From NCBI GenBank assembly GCA_039184335.1, contig JBCDBD010000010.1:1-64000 (forward strand): a stretch of DNA of 64,000 bases, in the 5' to 3' direction. Made by a program: the position numbers and the translations under genes. The DNA comes from JBCDBD01 sp039184335. GTDB taxonomy: Bacteria > Bacteroidota > Bacteroidia > Flavobacteriales > Flavobacteriaceae. The notes under the pieces were generated by a model. That model had not been told where the DNA came from. It searched no databases and saw only the letters and a list, made by a program, of their open reading frames with translations. Positions 44,711-53,532 of this stretch are shown piece after piece (within the stretch, counting starts at the first letter, position 1; each line of letters begins with the position of its first letter).

Positions 44711-45834
44711 AACAACTCTTTTTTGCAGTGATTCTTTTTGTAGGCCCTATGTGTGGCGCCCAAGAACGGCATCGGTTTGAAATCGAGACCCAAACAGGTT
44801 ACGAGTACAATTATTTTAAGAGTCCGGATCAGGTATCGGTCGATGGCACGCTCTTGACGGCGAATGATTTGATTGCCAGTAGTGCCTACCAAGATGTCTA
44901 TGCCGACTACGATTACCGTTACAAATGGAAAGGCCATCGCATTAGGGTTTCGATGGCTCCCTTTGTCCGTTTGTTCCAAGAGAATATGCAAGATAGCTAC
45001 TGGGGTGTTGATGCTGCCTTAAAGTATGATTACAAATGTACAAAGACGACCAAAGTGTTGGCAGCACTTGATTTTAAAAGGATGGATCGTGAGGGGCTTG
45101 ACGGGGCCCAAGATGTGTTGGTGAACCCTTTGGGCTATACCAATTACGGGGCAATGGCTGGGCTGGGTTTTGAGCCTTTTACCAACAACAAGACAGTGCT
45201 CGAAGGCTTTTACAACTTTAAGGACTTTGATGCATATGGTACCCGTGACTTAGAGTTCAATGAGTTTGGGATACAGTTGGGCTCAAAACAAGCGTTTCGA
45301 CCAGGCCGGTATCAACATAATGTAGGTTTTACGGCCTATTACAAAAAACGGCGGTACAATACATTGAATACCGAAGAAGATCCGCAGAACGGTACACGCA
45401 ATTGGGACTATGCCAAGGGCACCGTTTTTTACGAACTGCCCTTAAGTGCCACTTTGGAGGTAGAACCCCAACTTGCCTATTTTGGACGTTTTGACCGATT
45501 GGAAGACCGTTCGGGCTTTCATCAATACGGGCCGGGGCTACGGTTTCGGTTTGATAATGACAAGACCAAGGTCAGTGTCTCCCTAAAATATCAGATTCGG
45601 GATTATACGGCTATTGCAGCGCAAGATGATTTAGGGGCTTTGGAAGAAAAACTGCGCTATCAGTATACTGATATTTCAATAAATTTTGAACAGGAATCGG
45701 GTATTGAGGGTTTATTGCTTACAGGAACGATCTATAGCCGATGGCGTGAAACCAACACCACGGCTTTGGGATCCCGTTCTTTTCGGGGCTATCGCAATTA
45801 CTATGCTGGGGTTGGGGTAAAGTGGCAGTTATGA
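44707..45834 (+). CDS. Predicted outer-membrane beta-barrel protein
   Basis: 375 residues from ATG 44707, overlapping the ligase stop by four bases. A signal peptide (QLFFAVILFVGPMCGAQ) is followed by many alternating hydrophobic/polar beta strands rich in Tyr and aromatic residues, and the last strand ends in an aromatic pattern (YAGVGVKWQL), as outer-membrane barrels do. It is the third gene of the transglutaminase-7TM/ATP-grasp operon; in many bacteria the third partner is an aspartyl-type protease instead. No ligand or enzymatic motif is visible. Barrel prediction is from pattern only. Confidence 0.7.
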   Translation: MKQLFFAVILFVGPMCGAQERHRFEIETQTGYEYNYFKSPDQVSVDGTLLTANDLIASSAYQDVYADYDYRYKWKGHRIRVSMAPFVRLFQENMQDSYWGVDAALKYDYKCTKTTKVLAALDFKRMDREGLDGAQDVLVNPLGYTNYGAMAGLGFEPFTNNKTVLEGFYNFKDFDAYGTRDLEFNEFGIQLGSKQAFRPGRYQHNVGFTAYYKKRRYNTLNTEEDPQNGTRNWDYAKGTVFYELPLSATLEVEPQLAYFGRFDRLEDRSGFHQYGPGLRFRFDNDKTKVSVSLKYQIRDYTAIAAQDDLGALEEKLRYQYTDISINFEQESGIEGLLLTGTIYSRWRETNTTALGSRSFRGYRNYYAGVGVKWQL

Positions 45835-45937
45835 TCAAAATGTCGTGTTTGAATAGAAATGGATTTCTGCTCCCTTAACCCTTTTGGTTTTTTATGGATA
45901 TGCCCCAATACTTAAATGGGAGTACATTCATTTGATA

Positions 45938-48928
45938 TCATTTGCCTGCTTTTTCAATCCGGAGTTTTGCGATGGCTTCAAGTAATTTGTCCTCGAACGG
46001 TAACTTTTTGTCGTTATGGGCATCATAAGGGGGTAATACAGGAACATCTTCGCCCAATTTTTCCAAAATGGTCCGTGCCTTATGCAATTTGTTGTAAACC
46101 ACAAATGGTTCACCATCTGCCCAGGCCCATTTATAGGCTTTATGTGCATGTAGTTTTGCCTTTTGCTCTTCTCCGATTGCTAAAAAAAGTTCCGCTAATG
46201 CGAGATGGGCAGGTTTTCTTTTCTTGGCAAGTTGATCTGCTAAAATTTTGGGCGCAGCGATTTCATTAAGATGGTATTTGGCAAGCACCAGTTGTGTTTC
46301 GGCCTCGGCATTATCAATACTGACCGCACGGGATAATTGTACGGATTCGCTCAGGCTTTTTACAGCTTCGGCCCAGTGGGTCCGCTCCAATTCCCATTTT
46401 CCTTGTACATGTTTGAGCATTCGATATCCTCTTCTGTTCTTTTCCTTTTTTGTGAGTTGTAGGGCTTTGAATAGCTGCTCTTCGTTCAACTTCCCTTTCC
46501 AAAATTCAACCACACAGTAGTAGACCTCTGCTTGGCCAGGCAGGTATACACGCCTGATCCAATCACGGCCCATGGGATCAAGTAAGTGCCACATTTTTTC
46601 AGCGTTCTGCCAATCCCCGATTTCCCCGTATGTATAAAAGAGTGCTAATCTGGCTAAAAACAGACTTTCATTATTTTTTATCAATTCAGAGAGCACCAGC
46701 TTTAATTCTAAAAACAGAAAACTTTTACGTATTCTATTTTGTCCGTATAATGACATGGAGATAAACGAAATACTTTTGGGAAGCTCATTCCATCTTTTAT
46801 TTTTCAAATCAATTCTTAAGGATAACAAAGCTACATTTTGACATAGCGCATGCTCATCCAATGCAGATAATGAAATCGCTGCTGCCTTGGCAAGCCAGGT
46901 GATATCATAATGATTCTTGATGTTTATTGTTTTGGTCCAATCGTCCTGAAAAAAAGGTTGTAGCAATGATAGGATATCGGCATGTGCTTCAAGATTGACC
47001 CTCAAGGCGTCATAAAACTCCCCGATAAAGACATTGATCGCTTTTTGGTAATAGCCCAACTTGAGCAGCAACCGCATAAGATTTAGTTCATTGCTCAATT
47101 CTTCAAGCGTTTCCACATCGTCAAATGCACTATGGGTTTGGCTGTTAAAATAATCCACTATGGGATTTCCATATTGTTCCTTTTGGTTAGAGTTCAAGCT
47201 GCCCACCACCACTCCCCGGACAACAGGGTGCAGATCATAGCGTTTTTCCCGGGCATCATATTGCAACAGGCCTTGCCGTTCTAGATCAAGAATTGATTTC
47301 GCAAACGTTTTTGTGGCATTGAAGTTATTTGTTTCATCTGTCGGGTCAGAATTTAGGGTAGCGATAAATTTGTAATCTACACTACCTGATAACAGGGCTA
47401 AGGTCGAAAGCAATTTGTAACTGTCCTGGGAGAGGTTTTTTATGCTTGCTTTTAAGATGTGGTTCCGCTTTTGAACAAGGTCCAGATCAGCTAGATTGAG
47501 TTGTTTGCCACCATGGGGGTCTGTTTCCCACGCATCAAAATTCCCCCTATCGGGAAGATACTTGTTAACGAGTCCTGCAATAATGCCTATCACCAGCGGA
47601 TGGCAGTCACAATTTGTGGAGAGGTAATTTTGGATGTTCTTTGAATTTCCGACGATACCACATGAATTTATCAACTTCTCGGCATCAGAAAGGTTCAATC
47701 CAGGAAGAGGTATTCGATTGACGCCCGGTATGGGTTGGTTGGCAGCGTTCAATAATCTTGTTGGCACCAATCGGGAGCTTATGAGAATCTTCGATGGAGC
47801 AGTTATTGCCAAATTGCGCAGTAGTTCCTCATCTTCTGGTTGAATGGTATCACAGGGGTCTCGATGTGCGACCTGATCGGTTGGCTGATTGATGTCCTCG
47901 TCCCGAACTTCTGCAAAATCAATTCGGTGATACGCAACCAGAATTCGTTCGAGCCCATCCAAAATTAAAAGGTATGGCTTCTTTTTCAGATGTTTGATAA
48001 GTTTATCTGACAGTTCTTTTCTATGCTTTCCTTTGAAATTCTTGTATGGTAAACCGGTAACATAGGCAAGTGCATGACGGCAGAAATCAGCCATTGTGGT
48101 TCCTTTTTCGTAAAAGGAATACCACATGATGCCTGCCCAATCAGCACGTGCTTCTTTGGCATGTGTTGTGGCCCACTGCCAGGTGAGCATGCTTTTTCCA
48201 TTACCACCGATGGCCTCAAACAAGAGCACATTGTATGGATTTGCTTCTTGGCACCACTCGTTTAGCGTTTCCAATTGTGATTTTCGACCCACGAATTCAT
48301 GGGATCCCGTATAATGTGGTCTTGCATAGAATTTTGGGGCTTTGGGAATATCCGCTGATGGTTTTGAAGCAGAAGAATCGTTGAGCTCTTTATTCAATTT
48401 CAACCGAAGTTCCGATAGCGACGGATTGATCTTTTTGATGAATTCATCAAGATCATCGAATTTGGCATACACACGCTGCACTTCAGAATCTGGAGAATTT
48501 TTTTTGGCCCGTTCCCGGAAATTGTCCAATTTTTGTCTTTTTTCTGGATCCATTTCAATGTCTGACTCTTTGACCAAATGGTCTTTGCCCATGATAAATA
48601 GAAGAATGGGACGGCCTAGATGAAATGCTTCATTAAACTCCAGTTCGGTGATGGAAAGGTTGTCGGGGTTGCGTCTTGGGCATTTTGGTATTTGCCCGTA
48701 TTTTTTACTTATTACCCCGATATAGGCAGAGCTATGCCGGACCATTTGTAAAGATGAATCAATGATATCCATCATTTTGGCAGAATCGTTTTCCATAGAA
48801 ATATCGGCAAAGCCATGCGACCTGACCGATTTGATCAATTCATCACGATGTTGTTGTAAATCGGAGAACGTACTTGAAATCATTACGCCGTGATATAATC
48901 GCTGTCCCGTGTTGCCTGTATCATCCAT
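45938..48928 (-). CDS. DUF4062-STAND ATPase-TPR protein, putative immune sensor
   Basis: 996 residues from ATG 48928 (the frame also opens 25 codons upstream, without family support). Residues about 10-110 are a DUF4062 domain (YHGVMISSTFSDLQQHRDEL, then SAYIGVISKKYG). A STAND/NACHT-like NTPase follows: Walker A with K245 in AIGGNGKSML and Walker B with D324 in YLLILDGLERI, then helical regions with a winged-helix-type segment. About 550 residues of TPR-like helices form the C-terminal half. It has no signal peptide and is cytoplasmic. This effector/switch/sensor order matches STAND immune proteins such as the Avs group. No effector gene sits next to it. An immune role is inference. Confidence 0.83.
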   Translation of the reverse strand: MDDTGNTGQRLYHGVMISSTFSDLQQHRDELIKSVRSHGFADISMENDSAKMMDIIDSSLQMVRHSSAYIGVISKKYGQIPKCPRRNPDNLSITELEFNEAFHLGRPILLFIMGKDHLVKESDIEMDPEKRQKLDNFRERAKKNSPDSEVQRVYAKFDDLDEFIKKINPSLSELRLKLNKELNDSSASKPSADIPKAPKFYARPHYTGSHEFVGRKSQLETLNEWCQEANPYNVLLFEAIGGNGKSMLTWQWATTHAKEARADWAGIMWYSFYEKGTTMADFCRHALAYVTGLPYKNFKGKHRKELSDKLIKHLKKKPYLLILDGLERILVAYHRIDFAEVRDEDINQPTDQVAHRDPCDTIQPEDEELLRNLAITAPSKILISSRLVPTRLLNAANQPIPGVNRIPLPGLNLSDAEKLINSCGIVGNSKNIQNYLSTNCDCHPLVIGIIAGLVNKYLPDRGNFDAWETDPHGGKQLNLADLDLVQKRNHILKASIKNLSQDSYKLLSTLALLSGSVDYKFIATLNSDPTDETNNFNATKTFAKSILDLERQGLLQYDAREKRYDLHPVVRGVVVGSLNSNQKEQYGNPIVDYFNSQTHSAFDDVETLEELSNELNLMRLLLKLGYYQKAINVFIGEFYDALRVNLEAHADILSLLQPFFQDDWTKTINIKNHYDITWLAKAAAISLSALDEHALCQNVALLSLRIDLKNKRWNELPKSISFISMSLYGQNRIRKSFLFLELKLVLSELIKNNESLFLARLALFYTYGEIGDWQNAEKMWHLLDPMGRDWIRRVYLPGQAEVYYCVVEFWKGKLNEEQLFKALQLTKKEKNRRGYRMLKHVQGKWELERTHWAEAVKSLSESVQLSRAVSIDNAEAETQLVLAKYHLNEIAAPKILADQLAKKRKPAHLALAELFLAIGEEQKAKLHAHKAYKWAWADGEPFVVYNKLHKARTILEKLGEDVPVLPPYDAHNDKKLPFEDKLLEAIAKLRIEKAGK

Positions 48929-49224
48929 AAGCGTTATTTCTAAATTGTTTTTTATGAAAGGAAAATATTGTTCATTCCCCCATCTTTTTTGAGACCTGCA
49001 CATAACAAATAAGAATGATTTGTGGTCAAGGATTCTTTAATTCGGTGACTTGTTTTGGGGAAGGATTAAGGATTTCAATATACAATATGGAGCGATGTTT
49101 AACAATAGCGAAGAACCTTAAAAAAACTAAGGTTTTTCAATATGTGCAGGCTAAAAAAGAAGTGTAGCTTATGTATGCAGGTTTTATGTTAGGATGAATG
49201 GATGCGCTATAAGGCCACTTTGCA

Positions 49225-49258
49225 TCCATCCTAGCGGTATTCATACCGCTAGGATGGA
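49225..49258. repeat. Perfect 34-base palindrome
   Basis: Two exact 16-base arms (TCCATCCTAGCGGTAT and its complement) flank a two-base centre. It lies 24 bases past the stop of the secreted-protein gene. No T-run follows on either strand, so it is not a standard terminator; it could be a binding site or a processed RNA hairpin. Confidence 0.75.
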
Positions 49259-49282
49259 CTATATTATATCAAAGATTGGAAA

Positions 49283-49765
49283 TTATTTGTCCAGCACATG
49301 CTTTACGTGCATGCTGGTCATGAGTTGTTGATGTGAGAGACTGACCTCTGGCCTGCTCTGATATGAGGTCAATACCCAATTCACCGAATCGTTGGCATTC
49401 AGTTGCTGAAAATCCATACCTACCGCAGCTGGGGCACCATTGACTTGAAGCTGCCAATAGCTCTGTGATCCGGTGTAGATACCGTTGATACTGACCATAT
49501 AGTTTCCGAATGGACAATAGGCTTTTGTGGTAAACGGTAGGCTCTCTGTCTCTTGCGCACTGAGCATCGCCACAGTGACGTTCATGCCTTCCACCCAAGG
49601 AATATTGGGATAGCTATAGGTACTGCCGTTATAGGTGTACGCCACACTTACCGTACTACAGGGAGTGGCCAAGCAATCTTTGCAACTGGTTTGCGCTGAC
49701 ACAGCTTGTGTCAATAAGAAAAAGCAGAAAAGCGATGGAAAAAGAAATTGTTTTGATTTTTTCAT
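49283..49765 (-). CDS. Secreted protein with DUF4430-like domain
   Basis: 160 residues with a clear signal peptide (FLFPSLFCFFLLTQAVSAQ). Four of its cysteines cluster right after it (SCKDCLATPCS), which could form disulfides. The mature part ends in a DUF4430-like beta domain (SQSYWQLQVNGAPAAVGMDF), the transcobalamin-like C-terminal fold found in exported proteins. It is a single gene on the same strand as the MFS transporter upstream. The ligand is unknown; DUF4430 domains serve as protein-protein or cofactor-binding parts. Confidence 0.72.
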   Translation of the reverse strand: MKKSKQFLFPSLFCFFLLTQAVSAQTSCKDCLATPCSTVSVAYTYNGSTYSYPNIPWVEGMNVTVAMLSAQETESLPFTTKAYCPFGNYMVSINGIYTGSQSYWQLQVNGAPAAVGMDFQQLNANDSVNWVLTSYQSRPEVSLSHQQLMTSMHVKHVLDK

Positions 49766-49842
49766 GTGAATGCAGATTAAATTAAGGGTTGTTTTACAAA
49801 TGTGTTGACAATGGCCCTATCAATTTTAGGATAGGCCATAAG

Positions 49843-49869
49843 CCCCAAGATTTTTATATTGGCTTGGGG
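49843..49869. repeat. Hairpin downstream of the MFS gene
   Basis: CCCCAAG and CTTGGGG are 13 bases apart, with another stem (GGCCCTATC against GATAGGCC) just to the left. They lie between the MFS gene and the secreted-protein gene on the same strand and may end MFS transcription, though no T-run follows. Confidence 0.45.
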
Positions 49870-49973
49870 GAGGCGCGTATCGACAATAAAAAAAGGGGGA
49901 GAATTGCGATTTAAAGATAGGATTAAAATATATGGGGGCAATACTTAAAAACCGCAAAAAATATAGGGTTTTT

Positions 49974-51152
49974 CTATGCTTTCACTTTCTTTTTTAGGGT
50001 GGTGATCCACCCAAATATTGGTCCTGGGGCCAATATGACGAACAGGTATTGAAATGGTATTTGAGATTGCCATAGGGTGCATACCTGAAGGCTGGCGATG
50101 GTAATGGCAAAACCGATACAGTTGACCATGGTCAAGGCCGTGCCCTTGACCTCCAAAGGGGCACTTTGGGCCACGAGGGTAGAAAACAAAGGGGAATCTG
50201 CAATGACGACCATGCCCCAAAACAGTAAAAAGCCTACAAATGCCAAAGGGTGGGGCAATACAAAAAATAGGGGCGATACCATACAGCACAGTCCAGAAAG
50301 GGCCAAGGCCCATCTAGCCGTTTTGGACACTCCCTTTTTTTGCGAAATAAAACCGCCCAATACGCAGGCCAGGCCACCTATGGCAATGGTGGCAAAAGAA
50401 AGCAAGGGTACATTGAAAACAATATTGGGATTCGTTTGGGCATAGGTCGAGAGCATCACGGGCACAAAGGTCCAAAATGCATACAATTCCCACGCATGGC
50501 CAAAATACCCAAAGGCGGCAGCCCGAAACCCCTTGTTGCGGAATACGGTAAAGCAGGCCATAAAATCCAGGGCTTGACCAGGTTTTCGATAAGGGCCATC
50601 AGGTACCCAAAGTATCAGCAGTATACCGCCCAAAATGGCTATTGCAGATGTTGAGGCAACGATCCATGGCCAAGGGAGCGCTACCAATATACCCTTTAAA
50701 AGGTGGGGCAGGGCAGTGCCCAAAACCAACGCACCGACCAAAAAACTGAGCGATTTGTTCAAGCCCTTGTCAAAATGATCGGCAGCAATCTTCATGCCCA
50801 CCGGATAAATGCCAGCCAGAAAGAAGCCCGTCAAAAATCGGAAGCCCGAAATACTGGTCAGTCCGTTGCCTTGCCAAAGGATGCCCAGATTGCAAAGTGC
50901 ACCCAAAAGGGCACTGTAGAGAAATACCTTTGAAGGGGAAAAACGGTCGGTGATCGTAAAGAGGGCAAAAAGTAGGGTGCCTATGATAAAGCCCAATTGG
51001 ACCGCAGTGGTCAAGTGCCCCAATGCACTGGGTTTTAGGTCAAAATGGGCAATAAGGTCACCCATCACCCCGTTTCCGGCAAACCAAAGCGAGGTACAAC
51101 AGAACTGTGCGCTAACAATCACGGGGAGTATATGCCGTGCGGGTTGGGTCAA
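49974..51152 (-). CDS. MFS transporter
   Basis: 392 residues with about twelve membrane helices, N-terminal segment IVSAQFCCTSLWFAGNGVMG and the first-loop pattern of the major facilitator superfamily (RFLTGFFLAGIYPVGMKIAA between helices 3 and 4). A central cytoplasmic loop (VPDGPYRKPGQALDF) divides the two halves. It resembles the nitrate/cyanate-type group in its helix-one pattern, but the substrate cannot be settled. A single gene; the 355 bases upstream hold no gene I can see. Confidence 0.88.
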   Translation of the reverse strand: MTQPARHILPVIVSAQFCCTSLWFAGNGVMGDLIAHFDLKPSALGHLTTAVQLGFIIGTLLFALFTITDRFSPSKVFLYSALLGALCNLGILWQGNGLTSISGFRFLTGFFLAGIYPVGMKIAADHFDKGLNKSLSFLVGALVLGTALPHLLKGILVALPWPWIVASTSAIAILGGILLILWVPDGPYRKPGQALDFMACFTVFRNKGFRAAAFGYFGHAWELYAFWTFVPVMLSTYAQTNPNIVFNVPLLSFATIAIGGLACVLGGFISQKKGVSKTARWALALSGLCCMVSPLFFVLPHPLAFVGFLLFWGMVVIADSPLFSTLVAQSAPLEVKGTALTMVNCIGFAITIASLQVCTLWQSQIPFQYLFVILAPGPIFGWITTLKKKVKA

Positions 51153-51507
51153 AGATCAATTTACAGTTTATGGACTCAATGTAGCGAAAATGAATGTTAT
51201 TTTGAAACAATTGGGAAATCTACATGGTATCAATCGATTTTGTAGATGTATGGTATTTGGTTCAAAATGACTTTTAGGGATGATTACCATTACGACATGG
51301 GGCATTTTCATAACTGGGTGGCCATGTCATATGATAACAGATAGGGGACAGCGCATTTGAAAATCAATCAAAATGATATGGATCCAGGCCAGATAGGTGA
51401 GAACCATCAAAGGAACAGGTAGGTCGAAATTTTGAGGCTTTTTTTTGATGCTTGATGTTGACCTTTATGATCGTACACCATTAAGAGATAAACAAATAAT
51501 GACGATC
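51153..51507. other. Intergenic stretch without a recognisable gene
   Basis: 355 bases between the MFS gene start and the frameshifted secreted-protein gene. I see no coding frame, hairpin or promoter that stands out. A region near 51361-51420 has the look of decayed coding DNA, but I cannot place it. Confidence 0.4.
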
Positions 51508-52102
51508 ATGAAAAAATACTCACAGCAATGGCATTAATGGCAGCCATAAACACAAATGCCCAATTGGTCATCGATGATTTCTCGACGGGAGACATGAACC
51601 AGGCCCGTAGTAGTATAGGTGAAAAGGAATACCACCAGAGTGGTTCCAAGATATTGAAGAAGAAACGGAGCCTTACCATAAAGATTAAGGAAAACCCTCA
51701 AAAACAATTGTTTCAGGCCAAAATAAGAAAGGGAAAATTGGTTTCAAGCATAGGATATGAAATTACAGGGGTATTGGAACTGCGTTATGGGGGTAACCGT
51801 GGAGATGCCACAGATCTTGATCTTACCCAATACAAAAACATCCATATTGCATATAAAGGCAAAAGTAACTTTGGAGGGGAGCAGGCAGGGCTACCGAAGT
51901 GTTTCAGGGAAGTGTTTCATCAAGTGGCGGCAACAGGCCATTTGTACTTAAAATACCACTGAGCGAGTTTGCAAAGGCCCAGGATAATGCTGCCGTGAAT
52001 AATACATTCACCTTAAAGGATGTAGATTTTTTTAAAATCCATTTCCTCAGCCAGGGCCAGCAGGGACTCAATTTTGGAATCAAAAAAATAGGGGTGGCAT
52101 AA
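51508..52102 (+). pseudogene. Secreted-protein gene broken by two single-base deletions
   Basis: ATG 51508 is followed by six A residues and then a stop within ten codons. With one more A the frame gives a perfect signal peptide (MKKILTAMALMAAINTNAQ) that joins the open frame running to 51962. A second shift near 51890 in a G-run moves the reading to another frame, which continues as EVFQGSVSSSGGNRPFVLKI to the stop at 52102. Restored, the product is about 195 residues, an exported beta-rich protein. Both lesions are one-base deletions in homopolymers, so sequencing error is as likely as real decay. The family is not recognised. Confidence 0.75.
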
Positions 52103-52226
52103 AATGGGAAAATAGTCTAACATACTGCCAATACGCAAGTGAAGAAAATGCGAAGGGCCTGCCGAAATTCCAACAGCCATCAAGATAGCTACAAAGGCAG
52201 GGCCTTGGGCCGGTCTTTGTATTTTT

Positions 52227-52247
52227 TAAAAAGAGGGGTGAACCCCT
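52227..52247 (-). terminator. Terminator after the TlpA gene
   Basis: On the minus strand AGGGGT and ACCCCT form a short GC-rich stem with a two-base loop, followed by CTTTTT. It lies 40 bases past the TlpA stop. Confidence 0.6.
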
Positions 52248-52287
52248 AGGAATCTTTCCGTAGCATTGTAGGCTCCCTTAAAGGAAT

Positions 52288-52788
52288 TTAATGTATGCCG
52301 TTGATCAGTTCGATAAGGCGCTCAACGTTCAAGGCACTGGTATGTTTGGCGATCAAGTTGCCACTGATGTCATAGAAATAGGTCGTTGGTATCGCGGTCA
52401 TTTCATTTATGCCATATTCAGCGAGTTTTTTTGAACTCTTCAAAAAATGGAAGCTATACGGGTTGGTAGCAGTGAACTTGCCAATCTTTTCTATCGGTTC
52501 ATCAGAGATCATGACAAAATGGATGTCATCGCCAAAGCGTTGTTTGACTTCCTCAAAATAAGGGAATTCCTCTAAGCAAGGCCGGCACCATGTGGCCCAA
52601 TAATTGACCACAAGCGGTTTTTCATCAAAGTCGGCCATTTCAACCATATTCCCCTCTAGGTCCTGCAATTCCAATTGCGCCAAAGCGATATCGGGAGATT
52701 TGACCAACTTGTAGTACCCGAGGGCAGCTACAAAAAGGAATGCCAAACAGCCGACCAAAAAGCCTTTCCAAAATATCTTTTTTACCAT
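52288..52788 (-). CDS. TlpA-type thioredoxin, membrane-anchored
   Basis: 166 residues: an N-terminal anchor (FLVGCLAFLFVAALGYYKL) and a thioredoxin fold with the active site WATWCRPCLEEFPYF and a cis-proline loop (MTAIPTTYFYD). The periplasmic domain should pass electrons or reduce disulfides, as in cytochrome c maturation or envelope redox repair. It lies eight bases downstream of a 32-codon membrane peptide gene on the same strand and is followed by a terminator. Specific partners are not in view. Confidence 0.92.
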   Translation of the reverse strand: MVKKIFWKGFLVGCLAFLFVAALGYYKLVKSPDIALAQLELQDLEGNMVEMADFDEKPLVVNYWATWCRPCLEEFPYFEEVKQRFGDDIHFVMISDEPIEKIGKFTATNPYSFHFLKSSKKLAEYGINEMTAIPTTYFYDISGNLIAKHTSALNVERLIELINGIH

Positions 52789-52796
52789 AAACTTTA

Positions 52797-52895
52797 TTAT
52801 TCGAAAATGAGCACCAATATGACAGACAGTACCAACAAAAAGAGAAATCCTGTCAATGAACCTATTAAAAAACTCGCTTTTTCACCTATTTTCAT
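52797..52895 (-). CDS. 32-residue membrane peptide upstream of TlpA
   Basis: An open frame of 32 codons from ATG 52895 to TAA 52797, ending eight bases before the TlpA start. The product has a short polar head (MKIGEKASFLIGS) and one membrane helix (LTGFLFLLVLSVILVLIFE), so it is a single-pass membrane peptide. Its tight spacing to TlpA and the clean hydrophobic profile support a real gene. It may aid or regulate the thioredoxin. A same-length frame on the other strand looks less natural. I know no family. Confidence 0.6.
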   Translation of the reverse strand: MKIGEKASFLIGSLTGFLFLLVLSVILVLIFE

Positions 52896-52963
52896 GTAGA
52901 GCCGATTGGGTTACAACATACTTTTAGACTCGACGATTGAAAACGCTATTTGTTACATAGCTC

Positions 52964-53157
52964 AACGTGAGTTCGATTTAAAAAGAGATGTGCTTTAGGG
53001 TAAATGCCTGAAAATAGGGCAATTGCCATTCCGAGTGCAGTCGAGAAACTTTAAAATGACAACTTTTAATTAGGTCTCGACTGCGCTCGACCTGACACTG
53101 AAACATAAATTGCTGAAAACCAACATTAAAGCCATATTCTTATGTCGAACTCACGTT
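52964..53157. mobile_element. MITE-like element
   Basis: A 194-base stretch bounded by exact 13-base inverted repeats (AACGTGAGTTCGA at 52964-52976 and its complement at 53145-53157), with no gene inside. It also holds an inner inverted repeat (GCAGTCGAGA at 53037-53046, TCTCGACTGC at 53075-53084). No target duplication is evident. The outer ends resemble a dispersed flavobacterial repeat, from memory. A non-autonomous transposon is the likeliest reading. Confidence 0.6.
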
Positions 53158-53310
53158 AGGTCAATAGATTTTACTGTTATAATGATGACAGGTATTGAGC
53201 ACTTGACATTTTAGTCTTTGTAGTAGAATGTTTACTTCAATTGCTGAATTTAGAAGTTTGGTGTTTCAGGTTTCTGCCCATTTCGTCTCCCATATTTATC
53301 TACCTATCAT

Positions 53311-53501
53311 TCAACCGTTCCGTTGAACAGGTTTGCATTTGGATCAATTGCGGGCAGTAGTTCCGCTTTGAAGAAAAATTTCCCATTCGCTTTATGGATT
53401 AAATTTGCGGAGTCACCCAATTGGTAAGGGGCCACCAATGTTTTGTCGGTGATATACGTTTCGATGGTAAAGCAGTCAGGGGCTACCTTGATTTCGTTAT
53501 A
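53311..53501 (-). pseudogene. C-terminal gene remnant
   Basis: An open frame of 63 codons on the minus strand without a start codon, preceded by a stop (TAG at 53502-53504). The peptide (EIKVAPDCFTIETYITDKTL, then VAPYQLGDSANLI and LFNGTVE) reads like the C-terminal part of a real protein with good codon use. The rest of the gene is gone. It lies between the MITE-like element and a membrane protein gene, in the decaying region. I do not recognise the family. Confidence 0.45.
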
Positions 53502-53532
53502 CTATATTGGAAAGTTTGGTCCATAAGATGGT

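Noticed and set aside
52808..52900. 30-codon plus-strand frame opposite the 32-residue membrane peptide gene
   Set aside because: The minus-strand frame has a proper membrane helix and operon spacing; the plus-strand one is polar and unsupported.
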